Both the position numbers and the translations under genes were made by a program. The notes beneath the pieces were generated by a model that was not told where the DNA came from, did not search any database, and was given only the letters and a program-made list of their open reading frames with translations. A stretch of 64,000 bases of DNA, from assembly GCA_937928635.1 (NCBI GenBank), contig CALFWM010000014.1:1-64000 (forward strand), read 5' to 3'. Positions 57,401-64,000 of this stretch are shown piece after piece. The stretch is from an uncultured Sulfitobacter sp. (GTDB lineage: Bacteria; Pseudomonadota; Alphaproteobacteria; Rhodobacterales; Rhodobacteraceae). Numbering within the stretch: the stretch's first letter is position 1; every line of letters starts with the position of its first letter.

Positions 57401-57447
57401 CTGGGGCGCTGCCCCAGACCCCGGGAAGAGTTAAGGCCAGAAAGAGG
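57401..57447. repeat. Hairpin plus conserved-tail repeat, copy B
   Basis: The hairpin CTGGGGC-GCT-GCCCCAG (57401-57417) is followed, after a few bases, by the same 27-base tail as at 28467-28493 (57421-57447). It lies between the divergent guaA and mttB-like genes, i.e. in promoter DNA rather than at a terminator. No gene is seen in the 288-bp gap; the ~200 bp between the repeat and mttB look like a long leader. Confidence 0.75.
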
Positions 57448-57646
57448 AAGGCGTGACGTTTGTGCCCTCAATGGTTGTGCGTTTGGGAGGCGTGGTGCGG
57501 GTTATCCATTTTTCATGGCGGAATAATATCAGGGGCGGACAGGGCCCGCGATGTCGCTTTTTTACCAAGGGGGGCGCAATCTGCGCGAAGCACAGGCGCG
57601 CGATGGGGTAGGCACACAGCAGGATTGAGCGCGCAAGGGGATCATC

Positions 57647-59185
57647 ATGGCTGAAACACGACGCAGAACACGTGGCGGTGGTGGCGCGGCACGTCGGGCG
57701 GAACGCTCGGCCGTGTCGTTTGAGACCGCCAAATACATTGAGCGCAACATCCCCAACTTTGAAGTGCTGACCGAAGAGGCGCTTCAGATCATTGAATACA
57801 ATGCAGATACGGTGCTGGAAGAGATCGGGGTGAATTTTATTTCCAACCCTGCCGCGCTGGCGCGCTGGCGCAATGCCGGTGCGGATGTGGATGGGGAACG
57901 GGTGCGCATCCCACGCGGGCTGGCACGCAAACTTTGTGCAACCGCGCCGTCCTCCTTTGTGCAACATGCCCGCAATCCTGAACGCAATGTGATGATCGGA
58001 GAGCGCACTCTGGTGCTGGCCCCGGTCTATGGTCCGCCCTTTGTGCGCGACAACGCCGGGGGGCGGCGCTATGCGACGATGGATGATTTCAACAAGTTTG
58101 TGAAACTGGGCTATATGTCCAAATGGCTGCACCATTCCGGGGGCACGGTATGTGAGCCGACGGACATTCCGGTCAATAAGCGTCATCTCGACATGCTCTA
58201 TGCGCACATGACGCTGAGTGATAAGCCGTTTATGGGCTCCGTCACCGAACCCAGCCGGGCTCAGGATTCAGTGGATATGGCCTCGATCCTGTTTGGTGAG
58301 CAATTCGTGCAGGACAACACGGTGATGACCTCGCTGATCAACATCAACTCACCAATGACCTTTGATGATGTGATGATGGGCGCGCTGGAGGTTTATGCGC
58401 AAAACAATCAGGCCTCGATCATTTCGCCGTTTATTGTAGGTGGCGCGATGGCACCGGTGTCTGTTGCCGGGACCTTGACGCAGGTGCTGGCCGAAACACT
58501 GGCCGGGATCGCCTATAGCCAACTGATCCGTCCGGGTGCGCCGGTGATCATGGGGGCCTTTGTGACCTCGATTGACATGAATTCAGGGGCGCCCACCTTT
58601 GGCACGCCCGAGGCCGCGCATATCACCTATGGTGTCGGGCAATTGGCCCGGCGGCTTAACCTGCCCTATCGTTCGGCCGGATCGTTTTGCGGCTCAAAAT
58701 TGCCTGATGCCCAAGCCGCCTATGAAACAGCCAACAGCCTGAACATGGGGCTGCTGGCCGGTGTGAATTTCATGCTGCATTCCTGCGGCTGGCTGGAAGG
58801 GGGGTTGGTGTCATCTTTTGAGAAGTTCGTCATGGACGCAGATCAGCTTGGCACCTTGCATCATCTGGCGCGGGGCGTCGAGATTGACGAAAATGCACAG
58901 GCGCTGGATGCCATTCGTGAGGTCGGCCCGGGCGGGCATTATCTGGGCTGTGCGCACACGCAGGAAAACTTCAAATCCGCGTTCTGGAAGTCAGATCTGC
59001 TGGATTACAAACCCTTTGAAACCTGGTCAGACGAGGGCGCGCAGGACACCCAGAGCCTTGCTGCCGCGCGGGTGGAAAAGCTGTTGGCCGATTACCAGCA
59101 GCCCGCGATGGACCCCGCAATTTTGGAAGCGCTTAATGATTACGTGGCGTCACGCAAGGCAGCGGAGCCCGACAGCTTTATGTGA
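57647..59185 (+). CDS. Trimethylamine methyltransferase (MttB) family, non-pyrrolysine
   Basis: A 512-residue corrinoid-dependent methyltransferase-family TIM barrel. Family blocks are visible at IEYNADTVLEEIGVNFISNP, the VYGPPFVRDNAGGRRYATMD region, IISPFIVGGAMAPVSVAGTL, GAPVIMGAFVTSIDMNSGAP and VGPGGHYLGCAHTQENFKSA. The frame has no internal UAG, so it lacks the pyrrolysine of true trimethylamine methyltransferases and belongs to the large non-Pyl branch whose known members demethylate quaternary amines such as glycine betaine. The Arg/Gly-rich start (MAETRRRTRGGGGAARR) is unusual. AAGGGG precedes the ATG. No corrinoid protein gene is adjacent. Substrate unknown; methylated osmolytes of seawater are likely. 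Confidence 0.88.
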   Translation: MAETRRRTRGGGGAARRAERSAVSFETAKYIERNIPNFEVLTEEALQIIEYNADTVLEEIGVNFISNPAALARWRNAGADVDGERVRIPRGLARKLCATAPSSFVQHARNPERNVMIGERTLVLAPVYGPPFVRDNAGGRRYATMDDFNKFVKLGYMSKWLHHSGGTVCEPTDIPVNKRHLDMLYAHMTLSDKPFMGSVTEPSRAQDSVDMASILFGEQFVQDNTVMTSLININSPMTFDDVMMGALEVYAQNNQASIISPFIVGGAMAPVSVAGTLTQVLAETLAGIAYSQLIRPGAPVIMGAFVTSIDMNSGAPTFGTPEAAHITYGVGQLARRLNLPYRSAGSFCGSKLPDAQAAYETANSLNMGLLAGVNFMLHSCGWLEGGLVSSFEKFVMDADQLGTLHHLARGVEIDENAQALDAIREVGPGGHYLGCAHTQENFKSAFWKSDLLDYKPFETWSDEGAQDTQSLAAARVEKLLADYQQPAMDPAILEALNDYVASRKAAEPDSFM

Positions 59186-59192
59186 GCGCACC

Positions 59193-59489
59193 TTAGCGCG
59201 CGGCGGATTGGGCCGCGCGCAACACACGCGCCTCTGCGACAATGGCAATCATGACGTCCACGTGGCGCATCAGGCTGTACCCGGCATCTGCATCGGTGCG
59301 TTGCGTTTCCAGCGCGGCCTCCAAGTCCATCAATTTCAGCAAGGCCGCGCCATGGCGTGGCAAAACGCCATAGCCCAGCAGGCGTGGCAAATGCGTGGCA
59401 CGGCGATAGTCTTCGGCTCCGATTCGGGCCGCCCGCATCAGCAGGCGAGGGCGTTGAAGCGCGTGCAGCATCGAGAGAATATCTCGCAT
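59193..59489 (-). CDS. DUF6477-type small protein
   Basis: A 98-residue, Arg-rich cytoplasmic protein beginning MRDILSMLHALQRPRLLMRA, with AARIGAEDYRRATHLPRLLG and a second helical half MRHVDVMIAIVAEARVLRAA. I recall this family as DUF6477, restricted to Rhodobacterales, without known function. AAGGACC precedes the ATG. It is convergent with the mttB-like gene, and the start of its coding end overlaps a GC-rich hairpin near 59195-59219. It is divergent from the DUF6456 gene, 250 bp away. Confidence 0.75.
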   Translation of the reverse strand: MRDILSMLHALQRPRLLMRAARIGAEDYRRATHLPRLLGYGVLPRHGAALLKLMDLEAALETQRTDADAGYSLMRHVDVMIAIVAEARVLRAAQSAAR

Positions 59490-59739
59490 TTTTGGTCCTT
59501 CGTCAGTGACGTTATAGGCAGAGTGCCAGCTGTTCCCCGGAGCCAGAAATACACACCTTATGCGGGTGTTGCGTGCTGTGTTGAAGCGTCGTTCGCGGCT
59601 TTCATAACTGTTTATCGTTTCGCAATGATGATGAACAAATCGCTACCGAATTAACTAAAGTGCAACGAAAACATCCATAGGTTGCGTGAATAACCATGTG
59701 GATAACTTTTTGATTCCAACGACGACTGGATTGGTAACT

Positions 59740-60873
59740 ATGGCTGTTGATCCATCCCCTGCGCCCGGCTCTCCGCTTCCCAATTGGGTGCCAGAAGGTG
59801 CGCTGCATTATTTGGCCCATACGGAGCTGGGTTTGCCCATCCGCGCGCTGGCGCGGACAGCGGGATGTCATGCGTCAACCATCCTGCGTCAAATTCGACG
59901 GATTGAAACCCGTCGGGATGATCCGCTGGTTGATGCCGCATTGCGCCGTCTGGGACGGGCGCATCACGCAAAACGACCTCAGATAACCCAAAAAGATAGC
60001 GCCATGCCCCTCCCCACATCAGACCCCGAAACCCTGCCAGATGCCCACACCCTGACACGCGAGGCCATGCGCATCCTGCGCCGTCTGTGTGAAACAGGGG
60101 CGGTGCTGGCGGTTGCAACGGAAATGGAAAAAGCGGTTGTTGTGCGCGACAGTGCCGGGGGCGGCAGCACCCGCACGGCGGTTGTGTCTTCGGGCATTGC
60201 GCAGGCGATGGCATTAAAGGACTGGATTGCCCCGGCCAGCACAGGGCGCATTGTGCGCTATCACATCACCGCTGCGGGCCGTGCCGCCCTGAACGACATG
60301 CTGGACGACCCGGATTTGCGACATCTTGAACCCACCGGGCTGGCAGAGGCACCCGCCAGTTTCATCGGGAAAGATGCCGACGTCATTGGCCCGGATTTTG
60401 AGGGCGAGGGGGGACGATCACGGCGCATTCGCTACGCCCTGGCAGAAAGCCCGCTCAGCACCCTCGCACGTCGCCGGGACCGCAAGGGCACCCCGTTTCT
60501 GGATGACACATTGGTTGCTGCGGGGGAGCGGTTGCGCGAGGACTTTGAACTTGCGCAAATGCACAGCCGCAGCGTGCAGGACTGGGACCCCATGCGCACC
60601 AATGGTGCAGGCGGGCAGGGCAGTGCCAAACCTGTCGCGGATGATCCCGCGTCACAGGCACGGGGCCGGGTAGCCGCCGCATTGGCGGACCTTGGCCCCG
60701 GTTTGTCAGATGTTGTGCTGCGCTGTTGTTGCTACCTTGAGGGGCTGGAGACCGCAGAAAAACGGCTGGGCTGGTCCGCGCGGTCTGGCAAGGTGGTTTT
60801 GCGCATCGCGTTAATGCGTCTGCAACGTCATTATGAAACAACCATCGGGCCGGGCGGGCCGATGATCGGGTAG
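59740..60873 (+). CDS. DUF6456 protein with helix-turn-helix N-terminus
   Basis: A 377-residue protein with an N-terminal helix-turn-helix segment (about 15-70; HTELGLPIRALARTAGCHAS then TILRQIRRIETRRDDPLVD), a second winged-helix-like region (about 95-180) and the C-terminal DUF6456 domain (from about 215; SPLSTLARRRDRKGTPFLDD, RLREDFELAQMHSRSVQDWD and CCYLEGLETAEKRLGWSARS). It is probably a DNA-binding regulator found widely in Rhodobacterales; its targets are unknown. The ATG at 59740 is chosen by similarity to the family start; a GTG at 59686 would add 18 residues. Confidence 0.8.
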   Translation: MAVDPSPAPGSPLPNWVPEGALHYLAHTELGLPIRALARTAGCHASTILRQIRRIETRRDDPLVDAALRRLGRAHHAKRPQITQKDSAMPLPTSDPETLPDAHTLTREAMRILRRLCETGAVLAVATEMEKAVVVRDSAGGGSTRTAVVSSGIAQAMALKDWIAPASTGRIVRYHITAAGRAALNDMLDDPDLRHLEPTGLAEAPASFIGKDADVIGPDFEGEGGRSRRIRYALAESPLSTLARRRDRKGTPFLDDTLVAAGERLREDFELAQMHSRSVQDWDPMRTNGAGGQGSAKPVADDPASQARGRVAAALADLGPGLSDVVLRCCCYLEGLETAEKRLGWSARSGKVVLRIALMRLQRHYETTIGPGGPMIG

Positions 60874-60951
60874 ATCACGCCGCATGTACGCCTTAGCACG
60901 TTGGCGCTGCCCTCCCTCCGCGCAGCGCCAACATGATGTTTTTTTAGGTGT

Positions 60952-61770
60952 TTACACCATGGCCATGATGCGCGCGGGCCCACCGCTGCCACCCACGTGG
61001 TTTGGTGCCCCCACAAACAGCGTGGCACCCGCCGCAGGCACATTGTGCAGCCCTGCCAGATTTTCGATGCCATAACGCCCGGCGGGCAGCCAGGCGTAGT
61101 GGGTGGCAAAATCGGCTGATTGCCCAAAATCAAGCGACAGCGTGTCTACGGCCATCGCAGCAGCGCTGGTCATTTCCAGAAGCATTTGCGTGGCTTCGAT
61201 GTGAAAACCGGGGAAATGCATGCCATCGGTGCCGCGCCCGACGTAAGAGTCATCCGCCGTCTTTTTTGACCAGCCTGAATGCATCGCCACGCAGGCGCGA
61301 TCGGGAATGTCGCCATTGGAAGATATCCACGCCTTGAGATCATCAGGCGTGACCTGTGCATCCGGATTGTCCTGTGCGCGGGCTGCGATGTCGATCACAC
61401 AGAGCGGGATCACCAGATCCGTCACCGGAATTTCATCGACCGATTTCCCGTCCGCAGAAAAGTGCAATGGCGCGTCGATATGCGTGGCGGTGTGCTCATT
61501 GACGGACAGTTGGAACAGATTGAACCCTTCTTTTTCGAATGAGAACCGCTGTTCCATTTCAATCCCCGGCACGCCAAAGAACGTGGGGAAATCCGGGCTG
61601 AGCTTGTGGGTCATGTCAACAATCGAGCCGTGACCATCGGCCAGAGCCGCAGGTGCCGTTGCCAGGCCAGCCACAGCCGCAGCGCCAGCGGTTGCAGCGG
61701 ACGCGCGAAAGAAATCACGTCTCGACAGCATCTTTTCTTTCACCGAATTCATCACACAAATATCGCACAT
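60952..61770 (-). CDS. Tat-exported cyclase-family (kynurenine-formamidase-like) metal hydrolase
   Basis: A 272-residue periplasmic protein. The start MCDICVMNSVKEKMLSRRDF bears a twin-arginine signal (SRRDFF, then a hydrophobic AAAVAGLATAPAAL and cut near ALA). The mature part is a swivelling-fold cyclase (PF04199): the metal motif appears as NEHTATHIDAPLHF, followed by YVGRGTDGMHFPGFHIEATQ and LSLDFGQSADFATHYAWL. Known members are kynurenine formamidases, isatin hydrolases and similar amide hydrolases; the substrate here is open. Tat export fits a metal-loaded enzyme folded in the cytoplasm. The N-terminal start has three in-frame Met choices. Confidence 0.88.
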   Translation of the reverse strand: MCDICVMNSVKEKMLSRRDFFRASAATAGAAAVAGLATAPAALADGHGSIVDMTHKLSPDFPTFFGVPGIEMEQRFSFEKEGFNLFQLSVNEHTATHIDAPLHFSADGKSVDEIPVTDLVIPLCVIDIAARAQDNPDAQVTPDDLKAWISSNGDIPDRACVAMHSGWSKKTADDSYVGRGTDGMHFPGFHIEATQMLLEMTSAAAMAVDTLSLDFGQSADFATHYAWLPAGRYGIENLAGLHNVPAAGATLFVGAPNHVGGSGGPARIMAMV

Positions 61771-61956
61771 GGTTGCTCTCCTTCTTGAGTTTTGGCCTGT
61801 GACTTTGAGCAGTCGCCTGCGCTCAGCCTAAACGTGCCCATGGGCCGCTGCCAAGGGCGCGCGCAGAAATGGGCGCAGGTCCGCATGTCAAGATTGCGTA
61901 TGCCGACTGGATTTGCGTGCCGCTAACGGGCAAACAGGGCAAAAAAGGAGAAGGAA

Positions 61957-62412
61957 ATGACGCCGCAAGACAAACGCGATGCCGCAGCTTTGCTGATCCT
62001 GCGCCTTGGCCTGGCGTGGTTTATGTTTTTATGGGCCGCGCATAAGGTGATTACACCCAAGCAATACCAATTCCTTGCCAAACATTTTGACGGCGTGAAC
62101 CTGGAAATCTGGCAGGTTTATCTGGCGGGAGGGGTGCAGATTTCCCTGTGTCTTCTGGTGGCTTTGGGTCTTTTTCGTTACGCCTCCTATGGGGCGCTGG
62201 CATTGATGCATTTATTCACGATAACAAGACGTTGGGAGGGGTTCTTTGACCCCTTTGCAGTCAATGAAAAAGGGTTTCCGGTGAACCGCAATCAGGTGAT
62301 TGATCTGGCGGTGATGGCCGCTTTTGTTGCTCTTTTGTTAATGATTGCGCGGGATCATTGGAGCCTTGGCGCGCGCCTGCGCCAGAAGATCGGGCCGCGC
62401 TGGTGGCTGTGA
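61957..62412 (+). CDS. DoxX-like integral membrane protein
   Basis: A 151-residue inner-membrane protein with four predicted spans (about 10-35, 50-72, 78-95, 110-130), in a DoxX-like pattern: LLILRLGLAWFMFLWAAHKV opens the first span, and HLFTITRRWEGFFDPFAVNE joins the third and fourth. DoxX-family proteins are linked to electron transfer or envelope redox homeostasis; evidence here is only topology. GGAGAAGGAA precedes the ATG. It is divergent from the Tat cyclase and followed by lipA. Confidence 0.7.
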   Translation: MTPQDKRDAAALLILRLGLAWFMFLWAAHKVITPKQYQFLAKHFDGVNLEIWQVYLAGGVQISLCLLVALGLFRYASYGALALMHLFTITRRWEGFFDPFAVNEKGFPVNRNQVIDLAVMAAFVALLLMIARDHWSLGARLRQKIGPRWWL

Positions 62413-62492
62413 CACATACCAGCCTTGCAGGGGCTGGCCTTTTGTCCCGGACAGAATGTGCTATCTAGACGGTGAGCAGCAGTGAGGTCCCC

Positions 62493-63446
62493 ATGCGTGA
62501 TCTGAAAATCCCGGCCCAACGTCACCCAGAAAAGGCGCGCAAGCCTGACAATGCGCAGCCCAAGAAACCCGGTTGGATCAGGGTTAAGGCACCTGGCGGT
62601 CAAGGCTATGCCGATACCGCGCGGATCATGCGGGAAAACAAGCTGACCACTGTGTGCGAAGAGGCTGGCTGCCCCAATGTCGGTGAATGCTGGTCGCAGG
62701 GCCATGCCACGATGATGATCATGGGAGAGGTCTGCACCCGTGCCTGTACCTTCTGCAACATCGCAACCGGGAAACCGCCCGAAGATCTGGACGTGTTCGA
62801 GCCGGGCCGCGTGGCAGATGCGGTGGCGAAACTGGGGTTGAACCATGTTGTGATCACCTCGGTGGACCGGGATGACATTGAAGATGGCGGGGCGGAGCAT
62901 TTTGCCCAGACCATCCGCGCCATCCGGCACCGCAGCCCGGACACGACCATCGAGATTCTGACGCCCGATTTCATTCGCTGTGGCCCCGGGGCGCTGGAGC
63001 AGGTGGTGGCGGCACGCCCGGATGTGTTCAACCACAATCTGGAAACCGTACCGGGGCTTTATCCCGAAGTACGCCCCGGCGCACGTTATTTTCACTCCCT
63101 GCGATTGTTGCAGCGGGTGAAAGAACTGGACCCGTCGATGTTCACCAAATCCGGGATCATGGTGGGTTTGGGTGAAGACCGCCAATCGGTCATTCAGGTG
63201 ATGGAAGACATGCGCGCCGCCGACATCGATTTTCTGACCATCGGGCAGTATTTGCAGCCCACGCCAAAACATCACCGCGTGGATCGTTTTGTGCACCCGG
63301 ATGAATTTGCCGCATACGAAAAGGCGGCGTATGGCAAAGGGTTTTTGATGGTGTCTGCAACGCCGCTGACGAGATCCAGCTATCATGCGGGCGATGATTT
63401 TGCGCAATTGCGTGCGGCGCGGCACAAGAAGCTGGGGCTGGCCTGA
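62493..63446 (+). CDS. lipA: Lipoyl synthase
   Basis: LipA inserts two sulfur atoms into the octanoyl chain of lipoyl-dependent proteins by radical-SAM chemistry, sacrificing its auxiliary cluster. The 317-residue product has the auxiliary-cluster motif C55-X4-C60-X5-C66 ([15 protein letters not shown]) and the radical-SAM motif C81-X3-C85-X2-C88 ([10 protein letters not shown]), then [20 protein letters not shown] and the C-terminal RSSYHAG serine region. The ATG at 62493 has GTGAGG upstream and fits homologues; a GTG at 62472 is possible. No lipB gene is adjacent. Confidence 0.96.
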   Translation: MRDLKIPAQRHPEKARKPDNAQPKKPGWIRVKAPGGQGYADTARIMRENKLTTVCEEAGCPNVGECWSQGHATMMIMGEVCTRACTFCNIATGKPPEDLDVFEPGRVADAVAKLGLNHVVITSVDRDDIEDGGAEHFAQTIRAIRHRSPDTTIEILTPDFIRCGPGALEQVVAARPDVFNHNLETVPGLYPEVRPGARYFHSLRLLQRVKELDPSMFTKSGIMVGLGEDRQSVIQVMEDMRAADIDFLTIGQYLQPTPKHHRVDRFVHPDEFAAYEKAAYGKGFLMVSATPLTRSSYHAGDDFAQLRAARHKKLGLA

Positions 63447-63519
63447 GAAAGGGCGCGGTCCAGGGCCTGCCCCAAGAGGCATCATCGCAGGCGTTGGTGT
63501 GTGGGGGGATGGCGGGATT

Positions 63520-63539
63520 GAGTTTTTTGGAAGGGTGAA
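63520..63539. repeat. 20-bp dispersed repeat, second copy
   Basis: GAGTTTTTTGGAAGGGTGAA is the exact reverse complement of 10168-10187 and lies between the convergent lipA and cytochrome genes. A GC-rich segment near 63450-63475 replaces the perfect hairpin seen at the first site. It is probably a relative of the hairpin-plus-tail repeats at 28446 and 57401. Confidence 0.6.
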
Positions 63540-63569
63540 ATGGGGGGCGGTGAGCCTGTCTTCGCCGGA

Positions 63570-64000
63570 TCAGCGTGCTGCCGGGACGGCCTTGAGGTAG
63601 GCGGCGATGGCCGCGCGGTCACTTTCGGGCAGCGCTGCAAGGTTGGTGATGACGTCGGCCATTTTGCCACCTGCACTGTCATACTCCGGGGTAAAGCCAG
63701 AGGTGAAATAGGCCACCAGATCCGCCTCTGACCAATCGAGTTCCGCCGACGTGATGTTCGGGATCGTGCCTTTGCCTGAGGGGTTCGGTGCGCCCGCCAA
63801 CCATCTGCTGCGGTCCAGCGCGCCCAGGGCATTGCGCGGCGTGTGACATTCACCGCAATGGGACAGACCTTCGACAAGATAGCGACCACGGGTCAGTTGC
63901 TCGGAGAGATCACCACTCAGCACATAGTCATCCCTGACAAAGAGCCATTTCCAGCCCCCAAGACTGCGGCGGATGTTGAACGGAAAGCCGACGTCATGGG
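63570..64000 (-). CDS. c-type cytochrome (cut by window end)
   Basis: The frame stays open to the window end and reads HDVGFPFNIRRSLGGWKWLF before VRDDYVLSGDLSEQLTRGRY, then LVEGLSHCGECHTPRNALGA with the haem motif CGECH. A distal Met ligand is probably the one in SAGGKMADVITNLAALPESD, and the protein ends AIAAYLKAVPAAR. The arrangement HDVGFPFNIR...CXXCH resembles diheme or triheme cytochrome subunits of alcohol or sugar dehydrogenases and related quinone-linked periplasmic electron carriers; at least one more haem domain may lie upstream beyond the window. It is convergent with lipA. Only the C-terminal 143 residues are visible. Confidence 0.88.
   Translation of the reverse strand, partial: HDVGFPFNIRRSLGGWKWLFVRDDYVLSGDLSEQLTRGRYLVEGLSHCGECHTPRNALGALDRSRWLAGAPNPSGKGTIPNITSAELDWSEADLVAYFTSGFTPEYDSAGGKMADVITNLAALPESDRAAIAAYLKAVPAAR

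Noticed and set aside
57520-57575. Attenuator hairpin in the leader of the mttB-like gene
   Set aside because: GCGA-TG-TCGC followed by six T residues has only a four-base stem, too short for a credible terminator.
62355-63485. Long minus-strand reading frame opposite lipA
   Set aside because: Antisense to an unmistakable lipoyl synthase; composition is that of a shadow frame.

Overview
The window is a chromosomal segment of an alphaproteobacterium of the order Rhodobacterales, most likely the marine Roseobacter group. The basis is: the sciP-ctrA cell-cycle pair, an alphaproteobacterial GTTC-N7-GTTC SOS box, LpxI instead of LpxH in lipid A synthesis, Rhodobacterales-type families (DUF6456, DUF6477, DUF1127, VPLPA-CTERM), a non-pyrrolysine MttB homologue, moderately high GC, and a type of intergenic hairpin repeat that I recall as common in Rhodobacteraceae. 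No rRNA, tRNA or CRISPR array was seen.

Layout. 1-220: 5' part of an IS1182-like element. 268-4340 (minus): CNNM/CorC-type membrane protein, xerD, a secreted 523-residue protein and a 50-residue membrane protein, divergent from aroK-aroB. 6227-7938: small membrane protein, ssb, lytic transglycosylase. 8040-12819 (minus): a peptide-type ABC importer (fused double ATPase and two permeases) without a substrate-binding protein, preceded by an AraC regulator and miaA. 15000-28400 (plus): the conserved envelope cluster pyrH-frr-uppS-cdsA-dxr-rseP-bamA-skp-fabZ-lpxA-lpxI-lpxB, here with a chemoreceptor-like gene between pyrH and frr and a 41-residue membrane protein between rseP and bamA. 28499-30862: mnmA divergent from sciP-ctrA. 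31219-35652: ligA-recG, then an SOS box and a 42-residue membrane peptide. 35904-42000: soluble chemoreceptor, NifU-like protein, hisI, HdeA-like periplasmic protein, gluQ, methyltransferase, trmFO with four 11-bp-phased repeats upstream. 42297-46522: enoyl-CoA hydratase, hotdog thioesterase, DUF1127/MocR divergent pair, rplM-rpsI. 46656-53532: a lower-GC accessory nuclease-like gene, a VPLPA-CTERM protein, ppk2-TetR, metA-hydrolase, an ATPase and a DMT exporter. 53678-64000: FadL-type porin, second DMT protein, guaA, mttB-like gene, DUF6477, DUF6456, Tat-exported cyclase, DoxX-like protein, lipA and a c-type cytochrome cut by the window end.

How the genes work together. Most of the window is housekeeping: isoprenoid carrier, phospholipid, lipid A and outer-membrane-protein assembly are encoded as one block, and cell-cycle control (SciP/CtrA) and replication/repair (ssb, ligA, recG, xerD) lie nearby. 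The most interesting points are the LexA-type box in front of a tiny membrane peptide next to recG (a possible SOS cell-division checkpoint analogous to Caulobacter SidA), the chemoreceptor-like half-hairpin protein inside the envelope cluster, the phased GTCGGTA array upstream of trmFO, two copies of a ~98-bp palindromic repeat, and a NifU-like scaffold lacking its third cluster ligand.
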